A DNA stretch of 64,000 nt from Planctomycetota bacterium (GCA_015075375.1 JABTUM010000002.1:979393-1043392); one strand, 5' to 3'; positions 35,671 to 44,415 are shown, counted from the first letter of the stretch. Numbers and translations: made by a program. Notes: generated by a model not told the origin, from the letters alone.

Positions 35671-36878
35671 TCGAGGGAAGGGAGACTGAGGGTGGGTGGC
35701 GCAGCGTGCCGCGATATCCAGAGGGATTAGACCTATCCGGAGTTTTTGATGTGCTTAAAGACACCTTACTAATAAAGAATAATGGACCTTCAGGTGGTCC
35801 ATTCCCGTCCTTTATTGTTGATCCATCAAACGCAGACCCCCATTGGGTTGACTGTATTGTAAAGATATTACAGCAGATTGATTTCGAAGACCGAAGGTAT
35901 TTTGATGAATCGACTTCAACATTCTTTAGACTTGGTGCGATTAATAGTTTCGAATGGGTTATAGCAAATCTTGATTTTTCTCATGGTGATGACCCAAAAT
36001 TGTCACTTTTTAAGATACACTTGCGAACCGTCTTGGGCAATGCAATCTTTGCAATGATTGGGTCAAGTAGGTGGAGCAAGTTGTTTCCTAAAGGTAAACA
36101 GTCTGGCAATCCATTGCCGATACACGATATTGACTTCTTGCTAAGGGAACGAAGTATCAATGTAGTTCTTTCGTCTCTAAAGAGAGGAAAATATGGCGGG
36201 TATTGTTCAAGGCGTGATCTCAATATTCAGATTGACGGAAAGCCTAAGTATATTGCATTTAGCGAGCACGCCATAGAACGAACCTACCAGAGGATTATAG
36301 GAAGCATGGGGATATATGCTTCTTGGGGTGACGCGTTTGCCTTCTTTGACCGCTGTCGATACTTTGAGCCCGTTCTCTTACGCGATGGAGAGAATTCGCT
36401 TTCATTTTTTCAGGACTGTTTCCTTGAGCAACATGACCCCTCTATACTCATGTATCCAAACGAATATGCCCTTAGGATTTCTGGATTCGAAAGCCTTTGT
36501 TATCATATAGAATTTGGGATTCGTTCCTACTATCGAGTGGGATATGCCCCGATTGTAAGTAAAGGAGATTGGATACTTCTGAAAACCCTGCTTCCACCAG
36601 GCTATGCAGGTACACCTGAACTTGACCTATTTCAGAACGTTAAGATGGCGCCAAATAAACGAAGAAGACTTCTTAAGATGACCGATCACTGGACCGTTGA
36701 TCAACTTAACAAGAGCTTTGACTTTTCTCTCTTTAAATTCTTTCACCAAAATGGAATACCCCAGGTTGTTCAATTCACAGGAGATTTGTTTGCCCCGTTA
36801 GTAGGTTCAATCTCTACTCTAGAACAGCCCAAAAGGGTAGAGATTTGTAGTGTCCCCGCGGCCCCTGTACAACCCTGA
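35667..36878 (+). CDS. Unknown protein with HAIER motif of the AT-rich cassette (gene C)
   Basis: 403 residues. The TTG at 35667 overlaps the gene B stop; GTG 35706 is an alternative. I recognise no family. The middle contains AFSEHAIERTYQR, which recalls the HALERM-ERGI signature of small DUF4258/BrnT-like RNase-fold proteins, followed by a beta hairpin with SLSFF. The rest is mixed alpha/beta with many aromatic residues and no membrane segment. Codon use is AT-rich as in genes A and B, and very different from the chromosome. A toxin- or effector-like role is only a guess. No paired antitoxin is evident. Confidence 0.65.
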   Translation: MIEGRETEGGWRSVPRYPEGLDLSGVFDVLKDTLLIKNNGPSGGPFPSFIVDPSNADPHWVDCIVKILQQIDFEDRRYFDESTSTFFRLGAINSFEWVIANLDFSHGDDPKLSLFKIHLRTVLGNAIFAMIGSSRWSKLFPKGKQSGNPLPIHDIDFLLRERSINVVLSSLKRGKYGGYCSRRDLNIQIDGKPKYIAFSEHAIERTYQRIIGSMGIYASWGDAFAFFDRCRYFEPVLLRDGENSLSFFQDCFLEQHDPSILMYPNEYALRISGFESLCYHIEFGIRSYYRVGYAPIVSKGDWILLKTLLPPGYAGTPELDLFQNVKMAPNKRRRLLKMTDHWTVDQLNKSFDFSLFKFFHQNGIPQVVQFTGDLFAPLVGSISTLEQPKRVEICSVPAAPVQP

Positions 36879-36953
36879 AGTTTATTGCGCGCGCGATTCC
36901 CACGGCTGGGTTCCATGCTTCTTGAGGAAGGCGGCTTGGGGCCGTGGAGGACC

Positions 36954-37086
36954 TCCGCCTTCGCTGCGCTTCCGCCTTCGCTGCGCTTCCGCCTTCGCTG
37001 CGCTTCCGCCTTCGCTGCGCTATGGCGCGACAAGATGGCGCGACAAGATGGCGCGACAAGACGGCGCGACAAAACGGCGCGACGAG
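36954..37086. repeat. Tandem repeats: four 17-base units then five 13-base units
   Basis: TCCGCCTTCGCTGCGCT is repeated four times exactly (36954-37021). It is followed without a gap by ATGGCGCGACAAG three times and two variants (ACGGCGCGACAAA, then a partial one) to 37086. There are no spacers, so it is not CRISPR. The same two units, two copies each, recur at 39070-39137. Confidence 0.95.
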
Positions 37087-37310
37087 CCGGTCTTTTGATT
37101 CGCGCGGGGCGGGGGCGATTTGCGTACGGCTCCATGCCGCCCTTGCCGGGCTCCCGAGCGAGTGCGGCTGCTTTCCAGGGGCTCGCGCCTCGGGCTGTTG
37201 GACGACGCTCCTGCGGGGCGAGGACGCGAGCGGACCGTGCGGCGGGCGCGCGGCGCTCCAGGCGCTCGGCTCTGTCGTCCCTTCGGGACTCACACCTGAC
37301 CTCACCGTCC

Positions 37311-37358
37311 CCCGGCGCTGAAGCGGCGGGCTGTTTTCGTCGCGTCCCGGTGGGACGC
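37311..37358. repeat. Two-hairpin repeat R1
   Basis: Imperfect hairpin CCCGGCGCTGAAGCGGCGGG (37311-37330), spacer CTGTTTTCGTC, then GCGTCCCGGTGGGACGC (37342-37358), followed by GGAGGGC. Same family as R3 and the 4.2 kb copy. Confidence 0.85.
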
Positions 37359-37373
37359 GGAGGGCGCGGCGTT

Positions 37374-37434
37374 CCCGGGGTGCGGGCGTGCCGCCCGACC
37401 CCGGGCTAATTTCCTCGCGCCCCGCCGGGGCGCG
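37374..37434. repeat. Two-hairpin repeat R2
   Basis: Long hairpin 37374-37405 (arms CCCGGGG and CCCCGGG, inner CGGGCG/CGCCCG) and second hairpin CGCGCCCCGCCGGGGCGCG (37416-37434), then GAGGGCAAGGGCGAG. Almost identical to R4 at 37733-37793. Confidence 0.85.
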
Positions 37435-37510
37435 GAGGGCAAGGGCGAGGTCAGGGCTACGGCTATTCGGATCGCGCGGGGCGCGGCGTTTTACGTTCAC
37501 CTCCCCCTGC

Positions 37511-37529
37511 CCCTCCTTGGCAAGGAGGG
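37511..37529. repeat. CCCTCCTTGGCAAGGAGGG palindrome, copy 1
   Basis: Nineteen-base hairpin (stem CCCTCCTTG/CAAGGAGGG) between repeats R2 and R3. The same sequence recurs at 38986-39006 and 40286-40306, each followed by GG-A-ACGGC or similar. Confidence 0.85.
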
Positions 37530-37561
37530 GAGAACGGCGGAAGGGCGCGGCGTTCCTCCCC

Positions 37562-37609
37562 CCCGGCGTTGAAACGCCGGGCAATTTTCATCGCGTCCCG
37601 GTGGGACGC
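37562..37609. repeat. Two-hairpin repeat R3
   Basis: Perfect hairpin CCCGGCGTTGAAACGCCGGG (37562-37581), spacer CAATTTTCATC, then GCGTCCCGGTGGGACGC (37593-37609), followed by GGAGGGCAAGGGCGAG. It closely matches the copy at 4247-4294. Confidence 0.9.
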
Positions 37610-37685
37610 GGAGGGCAAGGGCGAGTACACGGCAACGGCTTTTGGGATCGCGCGGTGGCGCGGGGTTCCTACCTCCCTCACCCTG

Positions 37686-37706
37686 CCCTCTCCCAGAGGG
37701 AGAGGG
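37686..37706. repeat. CCCTCTCCCAGAGGGAGAGGG palindrome
   Basis: Hairpin with stem CCCTCTCCC/GGGAGAGGG between R3 and R4, in the same position within the array as the CCTTGGCAAGG palindrome holds between R2 and R3. A sister family of palindrome. Confidence 0.85.
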
Positions 37707-37732
37707 GAAACGGCGGGGGGCGGCGTTCCTCC

Positions 37733-37793
37733 CCCGGGGTGCGGGCGTGCCGCCCGACCCCGGGCTAATCTCCTCGCGCCCCGCCGGGGCGCG
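37733..37793. repeat. Two-hairpin repeat R4
   Basis: Hairpin 37733-37764 and CGCGCCCCGCCGGGGCGCG (37775-37793), then GAGGGCAAGGGCGAG. It differs from R2 by about one base over 70, so one arose from the other recently. Confidence 0.9.
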
Positions 37794-37968
37794 GAGGGCA
37801 AGGGCGAGTACGGCGGCGCGGGGGAATGGTCGGCGGCTCTTAGTCCGTACTCTGCAAAATGTTGTGGGATTGACGGGGTGGCAAAGGCGGAGCGATGGAG
37901 TAGACTGCGCGTTCCACGCCGAGGGGCCACGGGGGGCCGATCGGCGCGTATGGAGTCGCCGTACACGC

Positions 37969-38925
37969 ATGAGCGGAACCGAAGACCATCCGGCCGGGCC
38001 GACCACGCGGCAGGAAGTGCTGCTCGTTTCTCCCGATACCGCGACGCTGGGCAAGCTGGCGGCGGCGATTCAGCGCAGCAACGAACTGGCGCTGACGGCC
38101 GGGAACGTGCAGGACGCGTGGGAGTGCGTGCGCAGCGGCGTCGTCGGCGTGGTGGTGCTGGACTTGATCAGCCCGACGCTGGACGAATTCGCGCTCTTTC
38201 GCGCCGCTCGTTCGTCGCACAGCTACCACGATCTCCCGTTCCTGTTCCTGATCCGCAAGGATTACCATCCTCCGGCGCTGACTTCGATCGCGGGCGAGAC
38301 GGTGCGCGACGCGTGGCTGGTGCTGCCCTGCCCCGCTCAGAATTTCATCGGCCTGATCCAGGGCCTGCGGCGGCAAGGCGGCGGCGCTCGCGAGAGCACG
38401 CGGCGGCTGATGCCGGTGGGCCTGTCGAGCGTGACGCTGGACGCGGTGAGCAAGAAGGGGGAAGCGGCGGAAGCGCCGGAGATCGCCGCTCCGGCCGGCA
38501 CGCCGGGAATCTTCGAAGGTCAACTGGGCGCGATCGACGTGACGAAGATCCTGAGCATGCTGGAGCCGCTGAAGCTGACCGGGACGCTGAACGTGACGGA
38601 CGAGAAGCGCGAGGGCGAGATTCATTTCGTCGACGGGCGCGTGCATCACGCGGCGCTGCACGACATCGAAGGCGCGGACGCGCTGTTTTTGCTGTTCCAC
38701 ATGCGGCAGGGGCATTTCGTGTTCCAGAAGGGCGAGGCCACGTCGAAGCGGACGATCCAGGGCAACACGATGCAGTTGCTGCTGGAAGGGCTGCGCCAGA
38801 TGGACGAAGCGAAGGCGATGATCAAGGCGTTTCAGCACAAGCGCCAGAAGGGCCCCGGCGAAGAGGACGAAGCCGGCGAAGGCGCGCCCGTGCCGGAGCA
38901 GGACGGCGTGGCCGGAAACCCATAG
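37969..38925 (+). CDS. Receiver-like/DUF4388 (PATAN) regulatory protein
   Basis: 318 residues from ATG 37969 (MSGTEDHPAG). Residues about 15-140 look like a receiver domain (EVLLVSPDTATLGKLAAAI, VVGVVVLDLISPTLDEF with the acceptor-type Asp, a DLPFLFLIR strand and a VLPCPAQNFIGLI end). A linker leads to a DUF4388 domain (about 178-290): FEGQLGAIDVTKILSMLEPLKLTGTLNV, GEIHFVDGRVHHA, ALFLLF, GHFVFQKGE. DUF4388/PATAN domains act in protein-protein signalling. There is no DNA-binding or kinase domain. The upstream extension is repeat sequence and is discounted. Confidence 0.85.
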   Translation: MSGTEDHPAGPTTRQEVLLVSPDTATLGKLAAAIQRSNELALTAGNVQDAWECVRSGVVGVVVLDLISPTLDEFALFRAARSSHSYHDLPFLFLIRKDYHPPALTSIAGETVRDAWLVLPCPAQNFIGLIQGLRRQGGGARESTRRLMPVGLSSVTLDAVSKKGEAAEAPEIAAPAGTPGIFEGQLGAIDVTKILSMLEPLKLTGTLNVTDEKREGEIHFVDGRVHHAALHDIEGADALFLLFHMRQGHFVFQKGEATSKRTIQGNTMQLLLEGLRQMDEAKAMIKAFQHKRQKGPGEEDEAGEGAPVPEQDGVAGNP

Positions 38926-38985
38926 CGGGGCACGGACGCTACCGAGGATCGCGCTTCGCGCGGATTGGTTCGGGCACCTCCCCTA

Positions 38986-39006
38986 CCCCTCCTTGGCAAG
39001 GAGGGG
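38986..39006. repeat. CCCCTCCTTGGCAAGGAGGGG palindrome, copy 2
   Basis: Same hairpin as at 37511, here 61 bases after the DUF4388 gene. It could serve as its 3' hairpin, though no T-run follows. Confidence 0.85.
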
Positions 39007-39069
39007 ATACGGCGGAAGGGCTTTTCGAATCGCGCTTTGCGCGGATTGGTTGGGGCACCTCCCCCTGCC

Positions 39070-39137
39070 CCGCCTTCGCTGCGCTTCCGCCTTCGCTGCG
39101 CTACGGCGCGACAAGACGGCGCGACAAGTCGGCGCGG
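39070..39137. repeat. Second copy of the 17- and 13-base composite tandem repeat
   Basis: CCGCCTTCGCTGCGCT plus one full 17-base unit, then ACGGCGCGACAAG twice and a variant TCGGCGCGG. The order and joint are the same as at 36954-37086, so the composite was copied as a block. Confidence 0.9.
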
Positions 39138-39178
39138 GAACTAACCGTTTACCGTTCACCTATTATCGATCGGCGCTT

Positions 39179-40198
39179 CTAAGCCACCCAGCGGCGGCGG
39201 CGGAGGGTTTGGATCAGGATTTTTTCGAGCGGCGTGTCGGAGCGTTCGTGGAGGTAGAGCCCGCCGCGGCGGCGGAAGATGCGCTGGACGGCTTGGGCGT
39301 GGGCGTCGAGTTCGGCGGCGTAGCGCGCGAGCGCGGCGGGGGTGAGGGTGAGTTCGAGTTCGCCGGCGGCTTCGAGGTTGAGGACGCGGACGGGCCCGGT
39401 TTCGGGCGGGAGGAGTTCTTCGGCGGCGAGGACGTGGATGCCGGCGACGTCGTGCCCGGCGGCTCCGAGGAGGCGGATGGATTCGGCGAGTTCGGCTTCT
39501 TCCTGCCAGAAATCACCGATCACGAAGACATGCCCGCGCGGCGGACCGGCGCGGAGGAAGGCGCGAACGGCCTCGTTCAGCGCTCCGGCTTCGGCTCGTG
39601 CGGGCGCGTCCGCGGCCTGCGGCTCGGGTTCGGCGAGGCGTTCGCGGCGGAGCCAATCGACGAAGGCGGTGCTGGAAGGCCGCGCGCCGCGCGCGGGGTA
39701 GCGGGTGAGTTCGCGTCCGGGCCCGCGGAAGGCGCAGGCGTGGACGAGATCGTGAGCTTTCCAGGCGACGTGGCCGAAGAGCGCGGCGAGGCGGCGGGCG
39801 AAGGTCCACTTGCTGGGGCGCCCGAGCTGCATGGACGGCGTGGCGTCGAGGAGGAGGTGCAAACAGCCGGCTTCCTCGCGCGCGAATTCCTTGACGAACG
39901 GGCGTCCCAATCGCGCGTAGAGACTCCAGTCGAGGTAGCGCAGATCGTCGCCGGGGGAGTAGCTGCGGTGGTCGTGGAATTCGAGCTGTCCGCCGCGGAA
40001 CGCTCCGAGTCGGTGGCCTTCGTGCAGGCCGCCTCCGGCGGCTTTGAGCGCGGCGACGCGGAGGCGTTCGAGGGATTCGAGGAAGCCGGGGGGGAAGACG
40101 ACTTCGGCATCGGGAGCGGAGGGGCGCGCGGCGAAGGGGAGCAGGCGCTGCCACCAGTGCGATTTTGGATTTTCGATTTTGGATTTTGGAGGGGGCAT
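39179..40198 (-). CDS. DUF58 domain protein
   Basis: 339 residues. The DUF58 signature is clear: LEFHDHRSYSPGDDLRYLDWSLYARLGRPFVKEF, followed by a vWA-like domain with LHLLLDATPSMQLG (the MIDAS-like DxSxS is altered) and GHVFVIGDFWQ. DUF58 proteins usually act with MoxR-type ATPases and vWA proteins in envelope or complex assembly, but none of these is adjacent. Residues 5-13 (KSKIENPKS) are read from an intergenic AAAATCC-type repeat. AGGA 11 bases before ATG 40198 supports the start. Confidence 0.85.
   Translation of the reverse strand: MPPPKSKIENPKSHWWQRLLPFAARPSAPDAEVVFPPGFLESLERLRVAALKAAGGGLHEGHRLGAFRGGQLEFHDHRSYSPGDDLRYLDWSLYARLGRPFVKEFAREEAGCLHLLLDATPSMQLGRPSKWTFARRLAALFGHVAWKAHDLVHACAFRGPGRELTRYPARGARPSSTAFVDWLRRERLAEPEPQAADAPARAEAGALNEAVRAFLRAGPPRGHVFVIGDFWQEEAELAESIRLLGAAGHDVAGIHVLAAEELLPPETGPVRVLNLEAAGELELTLTPAALARYAAELDAHAQAVQRIFRRRGGLYLHERSDTPLEKILIQTLRRRRWVA
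40161..40189. repeat. GATTTTGGATTTTC-type repeat inside the start of the DUF58 gene
   Basis: Alternating GATTTTGGATTTT and CGATTTTGGATTTTGG units, of a kind often seen in intergenic DNA of related genomes, are here translated as residues about 4-13 of the DUF58 protein. Confidence 0.6.
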
Positions 40199-40285
40199 GC
40201 GGTGGGGCTTCCTGGGCTAGCGCCGCGCATAAGGTTTTTCGTTTGGGTGCGCGCGGCGCGCGGCTAATTAAGTCCACCTCCCCTA

Positions 40286-40306
40286 CCCCTCCTTGGCAAG
40301 GAGGGG
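40286..40306. repeat. CCCCTCCTTGGCAAGGAGGGG palindrome, copy 3
   Basis: Same hairpin as at 37511 and 38986, in the gap between the DUF58 and trpS genes. Confidence 0.85.
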
Positions 40307-40472
40307 AAACGGCAACGTCAAATGCCAAGAGACTTCGATAAGACCGCTTGGCACGGCCTATTTATTTGACGCTCGCCGACAACGGCTTGTCCGATTCTTT
40401 CCTTTGCGACGCTCATTAAACGCGACGTACGCCGCAATCCAAATTCGAAAAAACGGAATTCGAATTCCAGCT

Positions 40473-41447
40473 TCAGCTCAGCCCGGACGCTTTCTTGCAT
40501 TCGTCGAGGGTCTGGCGGGCGACGGCGCGGGCTCGGGCGGCGCCGTCGCGGAGCACTTGTTCGACGTGGTCGAGGTTCTTGGCCAGGTCCTTGCGCGTCT
40601 CGCGGTAGGGTTCGAAGAATTCGTCGATCTTGGCGAGGAGTTTCTTTTTCGCGTCGCCGTAGCCGAGTCCGCCGGCGCGGTACTGGGCTTCGAGTTCCTT
40701 CGTCTCTTCGGGTGAAGCGACGAGCTTGTAGAGCGCGAAGACGTTGCAGGTCTCGGGGTTCTTGGGCTGATCGACGGGGGTGCTGTCGGTCTTGACGCTC
40801 ATGACGCGCTTCTTGAGTTCGGCGCCTTCCATCTGGAGGTCGATGGTGTTGCCGTAGGACTTGCTCATTTTTTCGCCGTCGACGCCGGGGACCTTGGCGG
40901 TCTCGTTGAGCTTCGCTTCGGGGCGGACGAGGACTTCGCAGCCGTAGATGTTGTTGAAATACTGCGCCATATCCTGCGTCATCTCGACGTGCTGGACCTG
41001 ATCCTGGCCGACGGGGACGAGCTTGGATTTGTAGATCAGAATATCGGCGGCCATCAGCACGGGATAATAGAAGAGCCCCACGCTGGGCTTGAGGCCCTTG
41101 GCGGTCTTGTCCTTGTAGCTGTGCGCGCGTTCGAGCAAGCCCATGCCGGTGACGCAACTGAGCATCCAGGCGAGTTCGGCGACTTCGGGGACATCGGACT
41201 GGCGGAAGAAGACGGCTTTCTTGGAGTCGAGGCCCAGGGCGAGGTAATCGAGCGCCACGCCGGTGACGAATTCGCGGAGCTTGGCGGCGTCCTGGACGGT
41301 GGTCATGGCGTGGAAGTCGGCGATGAAGTAGTAGGGTTCGGCGCCGGGCAGATCCTGGAGTTCGATGTGCTGCTTGATCGCTCCGAAGTAATTCCCGAGG
41401 TGAAGCTGTCCGCTGGGTTGGACGCCGGAAAGAATGCGTGTGGCCAT
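40473..41447 (-). CDS. trpS: Tryptophanyl-tRNA synthetase
   Basis: 324 residues, the bacterial length. It charges tRNA-Trp. The class I HIGH-type motif is SGQLHLGNYFGA, the KMSKS loop is GEKMSKSYGN, and PVGQDQVQHVEM and AADILIY fit TrpRS. Its ATG is 41447. It lies upstream of the DUF58 gene on the same strand, with about 275 bases of repeat-bearing spacer between them. Confidence 0.97.
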   Translation of the reverse strand: MATRILSGVQPSGQLHLGNYFGAIKQHIELQDLPGAEPYYFIADFHAMTTVQDAAKLREFVTGVALDYLALGLDSKKAVFFRQSDVPEVAELAWMLSCVTGMGLLERAHSYKDKTAKGLKPSVGLFYYPVLMAADILIYKSKLVPVGQDQVQHVEMTQDMAQYFNNIYGCEVLVRPEAKLNETAKVPGVDGEKMSKSYGNTIDLQMEGAELKKRVMSVKTDSTPVDQPKNPETCNVFALYKLVASPEETKELEAQYRAGGLGYGDAKKKLLAKIDEFFEPYRETRKDLAKNLDHVEQVLRDGAARARAVARQTLDECKKASGLS

Positions 41448-41509
41448 GATGGGCGGGACTCCTTGCGGTACGGTGCGGGGAACGAACGGCCCGCGGCTTT
41501 AACGGCAAC

Positions 41510-41530
41510 GGGCGGGACGCCCGCGATTCC
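41510..41530. repeat. GGGCGGGACGCCCGCGATTCC hairpin repeat, copy 2
   Basis: Same repeat as at 11894 and 44567; followed by AACGGCAACG, which also follows the 44567 copy. Confidence 0.7.
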
Positions 41531-41559
41531 AACGGCAACGTCAACGGCGGTACGGAAAT

Positions 41560-44415
41560 CTACTTGGCTACTACGGGTTCGGCCACTCGAAGCACGCGCT
41601 TGAGGTATTGACCGGTAAAGCTGCCTTCGGTGCGGCAGACGTCTTCGGGGGTTCCCTGGGCGACGATGCGCCCCCCGCCCTCCCCGCCTTCGGGGCCCAG
41701 ATCGACGATCCAGTCGGCCTGCTTGATCACGTCGAGGTTGTGTTCGATCACGACGACGGTATTGCCGAGGTTCACCAGGCGCTGCAGGACATCGAGGAGC
41801 TTGGCGATGTCGTGGAAGTGCAGGCCGGTGGTCGGTTCGTCGAGGACGTAGAGCGTGTTGCCGGTGGCGCGTTTGGAGAGTTCGAAGGCCAGCTTGATGC
41901 GCTGCGCTTCGCCGCCGGAGAGCGTCGTCGAGGACTGCCCGAGCCGGACGTAGCCGAGGCCGACGTCGAAGAGCGTCTGCATGCCGTCCTTGATCTTGGG
42001 GTGGTTGGCAAAAAGCTTGAGCGCGGCTTCGACGGAGAGATCGAGGACGTCGGCGATGTTGTGGCCCTTGTAGCGGACTTCAAGCGTCTCGCGGTTGAAG
42101 CGCTGGCCTTTGCAGACTTCGCAGGTGACGTAGACGTCGGCAAGGAAGTGCATCTCGATGGCCTTGACGCCCTGCCCCTGGCAGGCCTCGCAGCGTCCGC
42201 CCTTCACGTTGAAGCTGAAGCGTCCGGCGTTGTAGCCGCGGATCTTGGCTTCGTTCATCTGGACGAAGAGCTTGCGGATCTCGTCGAAGACACCGGTGTA
42301 CGTCGCGGGATTGCTGCGCGGCGTGCGGCCGATGGGGCTCTGGTCGATATCGATGATCTTGTCGACCGCGGCGCTTCCTTTCAGGAAGACCTTGTCGCAG
42401 GCGCCGGGCTTTTCGCGGGTGTTGTGCAACTGGCGCGAGAGGCTCTTGTAGAGCACCTCGTTGACGAGGGAGCTTTTGCCGCTGCCGCTGACGCCGGTGA
42501 CGCAGACGAAGCAGCCGAGCGGGAGGTCCACGTCGGCGTTCTTGAGGTTGTTCTCTCTCGCGCCACGGATGGCGATGGCGCGCTGGAGATCGGCGGCGCG
42601 GCGCTGGGCGGGGATGCCGATTTCGAGCTTTCCGGTCAGGTACTGTCCGGTCATGGAGCGTTCGCACTTGGAGAGATCGGCGACCGATCCGGCGGCGACG
42701 ACTTCGCCGCCGTGGACGCCGGCGTGCGGTCCCATATCGACGATCCAATCGGCGCGGCGGATCACGTCTTCGTCGTGCTCGACGACGAGGACGGTGTTGC
42801 CCAGATCGCGGAGCTTGACGAGCGTGTTGAGGAGGCGGTCGTTGTCGCGCTGGTGCAGGCCGATGGTGGGTTCGTCGAGGACGTAGGTGACGCCGACGAG
42901 CTTGCTGCCGACCTGGCTGGCGAGGCGGATGCGCTGCGCTTCTCCGCCGCTGAGCGTGCCGCTGGTGCGGTCGAGGGTGAGGTAGGCGAGGCCGACGTCG
43001 ACGAGGAAGCCGAGGCGGTCGCGGATTTCCTTGAGCGCCTGGGCGGCGATCTTGGCTTTTTCGCCGTCGAGCTGAAGCGTATCGAAGAAGATCATGGCGC
43101 GTTCGGTGGTGAGGCCCGTGACTTCGTGGATGCTCTTGCCGCCGACGCGGACGGCCAGGACTTCGGGGCGCAGACGCGCGCCGCGGCAGTCCTGGCAAGG
43201 CTGCGCGGTCATGAACTCGTGGATGCGGGCCTTGATCGTCTCGCTCTCGGTGTGCATGAAGCGTTCGGTGAGCGACGGGACGAGGCCGCGGAATTCGCGC
43301 CCGTACTTTTCGGCGGCTTTGCCCGAGACGCCGTGCATCAGCGCCTTGAAAAAGGGCTTGGGCAGATCGGCGAGCGGCGTTTCGAGATCGACGCCGGCGG
43401 CCTTGCAGAAGCGCCTGACGGCCCGGCCGTACCAGATGCCGTAGTTGTAACCGAGCTTGTAGAGGTTTTTGATCAGCCCCGCGTCGATGCTGCGCTTGCG
43501 TTCGGGCGCGAGGAGATCGACGTCGACTTCCATCTTGGTGCCCAGCCCCGCGCAGGTGGGGCACGCGCCGTAGGGGCTGTTGAAGCTGAACATGCGCGGC
43601 GAGAGTTCTTCGATGCCGACGCCGTGGACGGGGCAGGCGAAGCGTTCGCTGAAAGCGTGGTCCTTGCCGGCGTTTTTGTCGGGTTCCTGGACGTTGGCGA
43701 TGAGCAGCCCGTCGCCGACCTTGAGCGCGAGTTCGACCGATTCGGTCAGCCGCGCTTCGACGCCGGCCTTGACGACGATGCGGTCGATGACGACTTCGAT
43801 GGTGTGCTGGAAGGTCTTGGCGAGGGGCTTGGCTTCGCGCGCGTCGACCTGTTCGCCGTCTACGCGGAGGCGCTGGAAGCCTTCGCGGCGCGCGGCGGCG
43901 AAGATTTCGCGGTGTTCACCCTTTTTGCCGCGGACGAGCGGCGCGAGGAGCGCCAGCTTCGTGCCTTCGGGGTAGCTCTTGAGGCGGTCGACGATCTGCT
44001 GCGCGGACTGGCCCTGAATCTCGCGCGAGCACTGCGGGCAATGCGGCGTGCCGATGCGCGCGAAGAGGACGCGCAGGTAGTCGTATATTTCGGTGGTGGT
44101 GGCGACGGTGGAGCGCGGCGTGGAGGTGCCGCTGCGCTGTTCGATGGCGATGGTGGGCGTGAGGCCGTCGATGGATTCGACGTCGGGCTTCTGGAGCATC
44201 TGGAGAAACTGGCGCGCGTAGGCGCTGAGGCTTTCGACGTAGCGGCGCTGCCCTTCGGCGTAGACGGTATCGAAGGCAAGCGTGGACTTTCCGGAGCCCG
44301 AAAGGCCGGTGATGACCACCAGCTTGTCGCGCGGGAGGTCGACGTTGACGTGCTTGAGGTTGTGCTCGCGCGCCCCGCGGATGCGGATGGCGTGCGTGGG
44401 GTCGGGCTTGGGCAT
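41560..44415 (-). CDS. uvrA: Excinuclease ABC subunit A
   Basis: 951 residues. The DNA damage sensor of nucleotide excision repair. It has two ABC modules: Walker [10 protein letters not shown] near residue 31 and GVSGSGKSS in the second half, [12 protein letters not shown] and [12 protein letters not shown] signatures, and [10 protein letters not shown] and [10 protein letters not shown] Walker B. Zinc-binding Cys pairs occur in [11 protein letters not shown] and CEACQGQG. All expected parts are present and the ATG at 44415 gives the usual [13 protein letters not shown] beginning. Confidence 0.98.
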   Translation of the reverse strand: MPKPDPTHAIRIRGAREHNLKHVNVDLPRDKLVVITGLSGSGKSTLAFDTVYAEGQRRYVESLSAYARQFLQMLQKPDVESIDGLTPTIAIEQRSGTSTPRSTVATTTEIYDYLRVLFARIGTPHCPQCSREIQGQSAQQIVDRLKSYPEGTKLALLAPLVRGKKGEHREIFAAARREGFQRLRVDGEQVDAREAKPLAKTFQHTIEVVIDRIVVKAGVEARLTESVELALKVGDGLLIANVQEPDKNAGKDHAFSERFACPVHGVGIEELSPRMFSFNSPYGACPTCAGLGTKMEVDVDLLAPERKRSIDAGLIKNLYKLGYNYGIWYGRAVRRFCKAAGVDLETPLADLPKPFFKALMHGVSGKAAEKYGREFRGLVPSLTERFMHTESETIKARIHEFMTAQPCQDCRGARLRPEVLAVRVGGKSIHEVTGLTTERAMIFFDTLQLDGEKAKIAAQALKEIRDRLGFLVDVGLAYLTLDRTSGTLSGGEAQRIRLASQVGSKLVGVTYVLDEPTIGLHQRDNDRLLNTLVKLRDLGNTVLVVEHDEDVIRRADWIVDMGPHAGVHGGEVVAAGSVADLSKCERSMTGQYLTGKLEIGIPAQRRAADLQRAIAIRGARENNLKNADVDLPLGCFVCVTGVSGSGKSSLVNEVLYKSLSRQLHNTREKPGACDKVFLKGSAAVDKIIDIDQSPIGRTPRSNPATYTGVFDEIRKLFVQMNEAKIRGYNAGRFSFNVKGGRCEACQGQGVKAIEMHFLADVYVTCEVCKGQRFNRETLEVRYKGHNIADVLDLSVEAALKLFANHPKIKDGMQTLFDVGLGYVRLGQSSTTLSGGEAQRIKLAFELSKRATGNTLYVLDEPTTGLHFHDIAKLLDVLQRLVNLGNTVVVIEHNLDVIKQADWIVDLGPEGGEGGGRIVAQGTPEDVCRTEGSFTGQYLKRVLRVAEPVVAK

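Larger units (their letters stand above)
36879..37968. other. Repeat-filled intergenic region, no gene
   Basis: About 1.1 kb between the cassette and the receiver/DUF4388 gene. It consists of the 17- and 13-base tandem repeats and four two-hairpin elements with two palindromes, all listed separately, plus spacer sequence. Open frames across it are GC-rich translations of the repeats (SLRFRLRCASAFA-type) and are not genes. The segment 37850-37968 should hold the promoter of the DUF4388 gene; no clear -35/-10 pair is seen. Confidence 0.7.

Noticed and set aside
36954-37086. CRISPR-like repeat array
   Set aside because: Units are contiguous without variable spacers and 13-17 bases long; it is a tandem repeat. 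No cas genes are present.
38941-39178. Coding frame after the DUF4388 gene
   Set aside because: The long translation there is only the tandem repeats and palindromes (SLRFRL-type peptide), not a protein.
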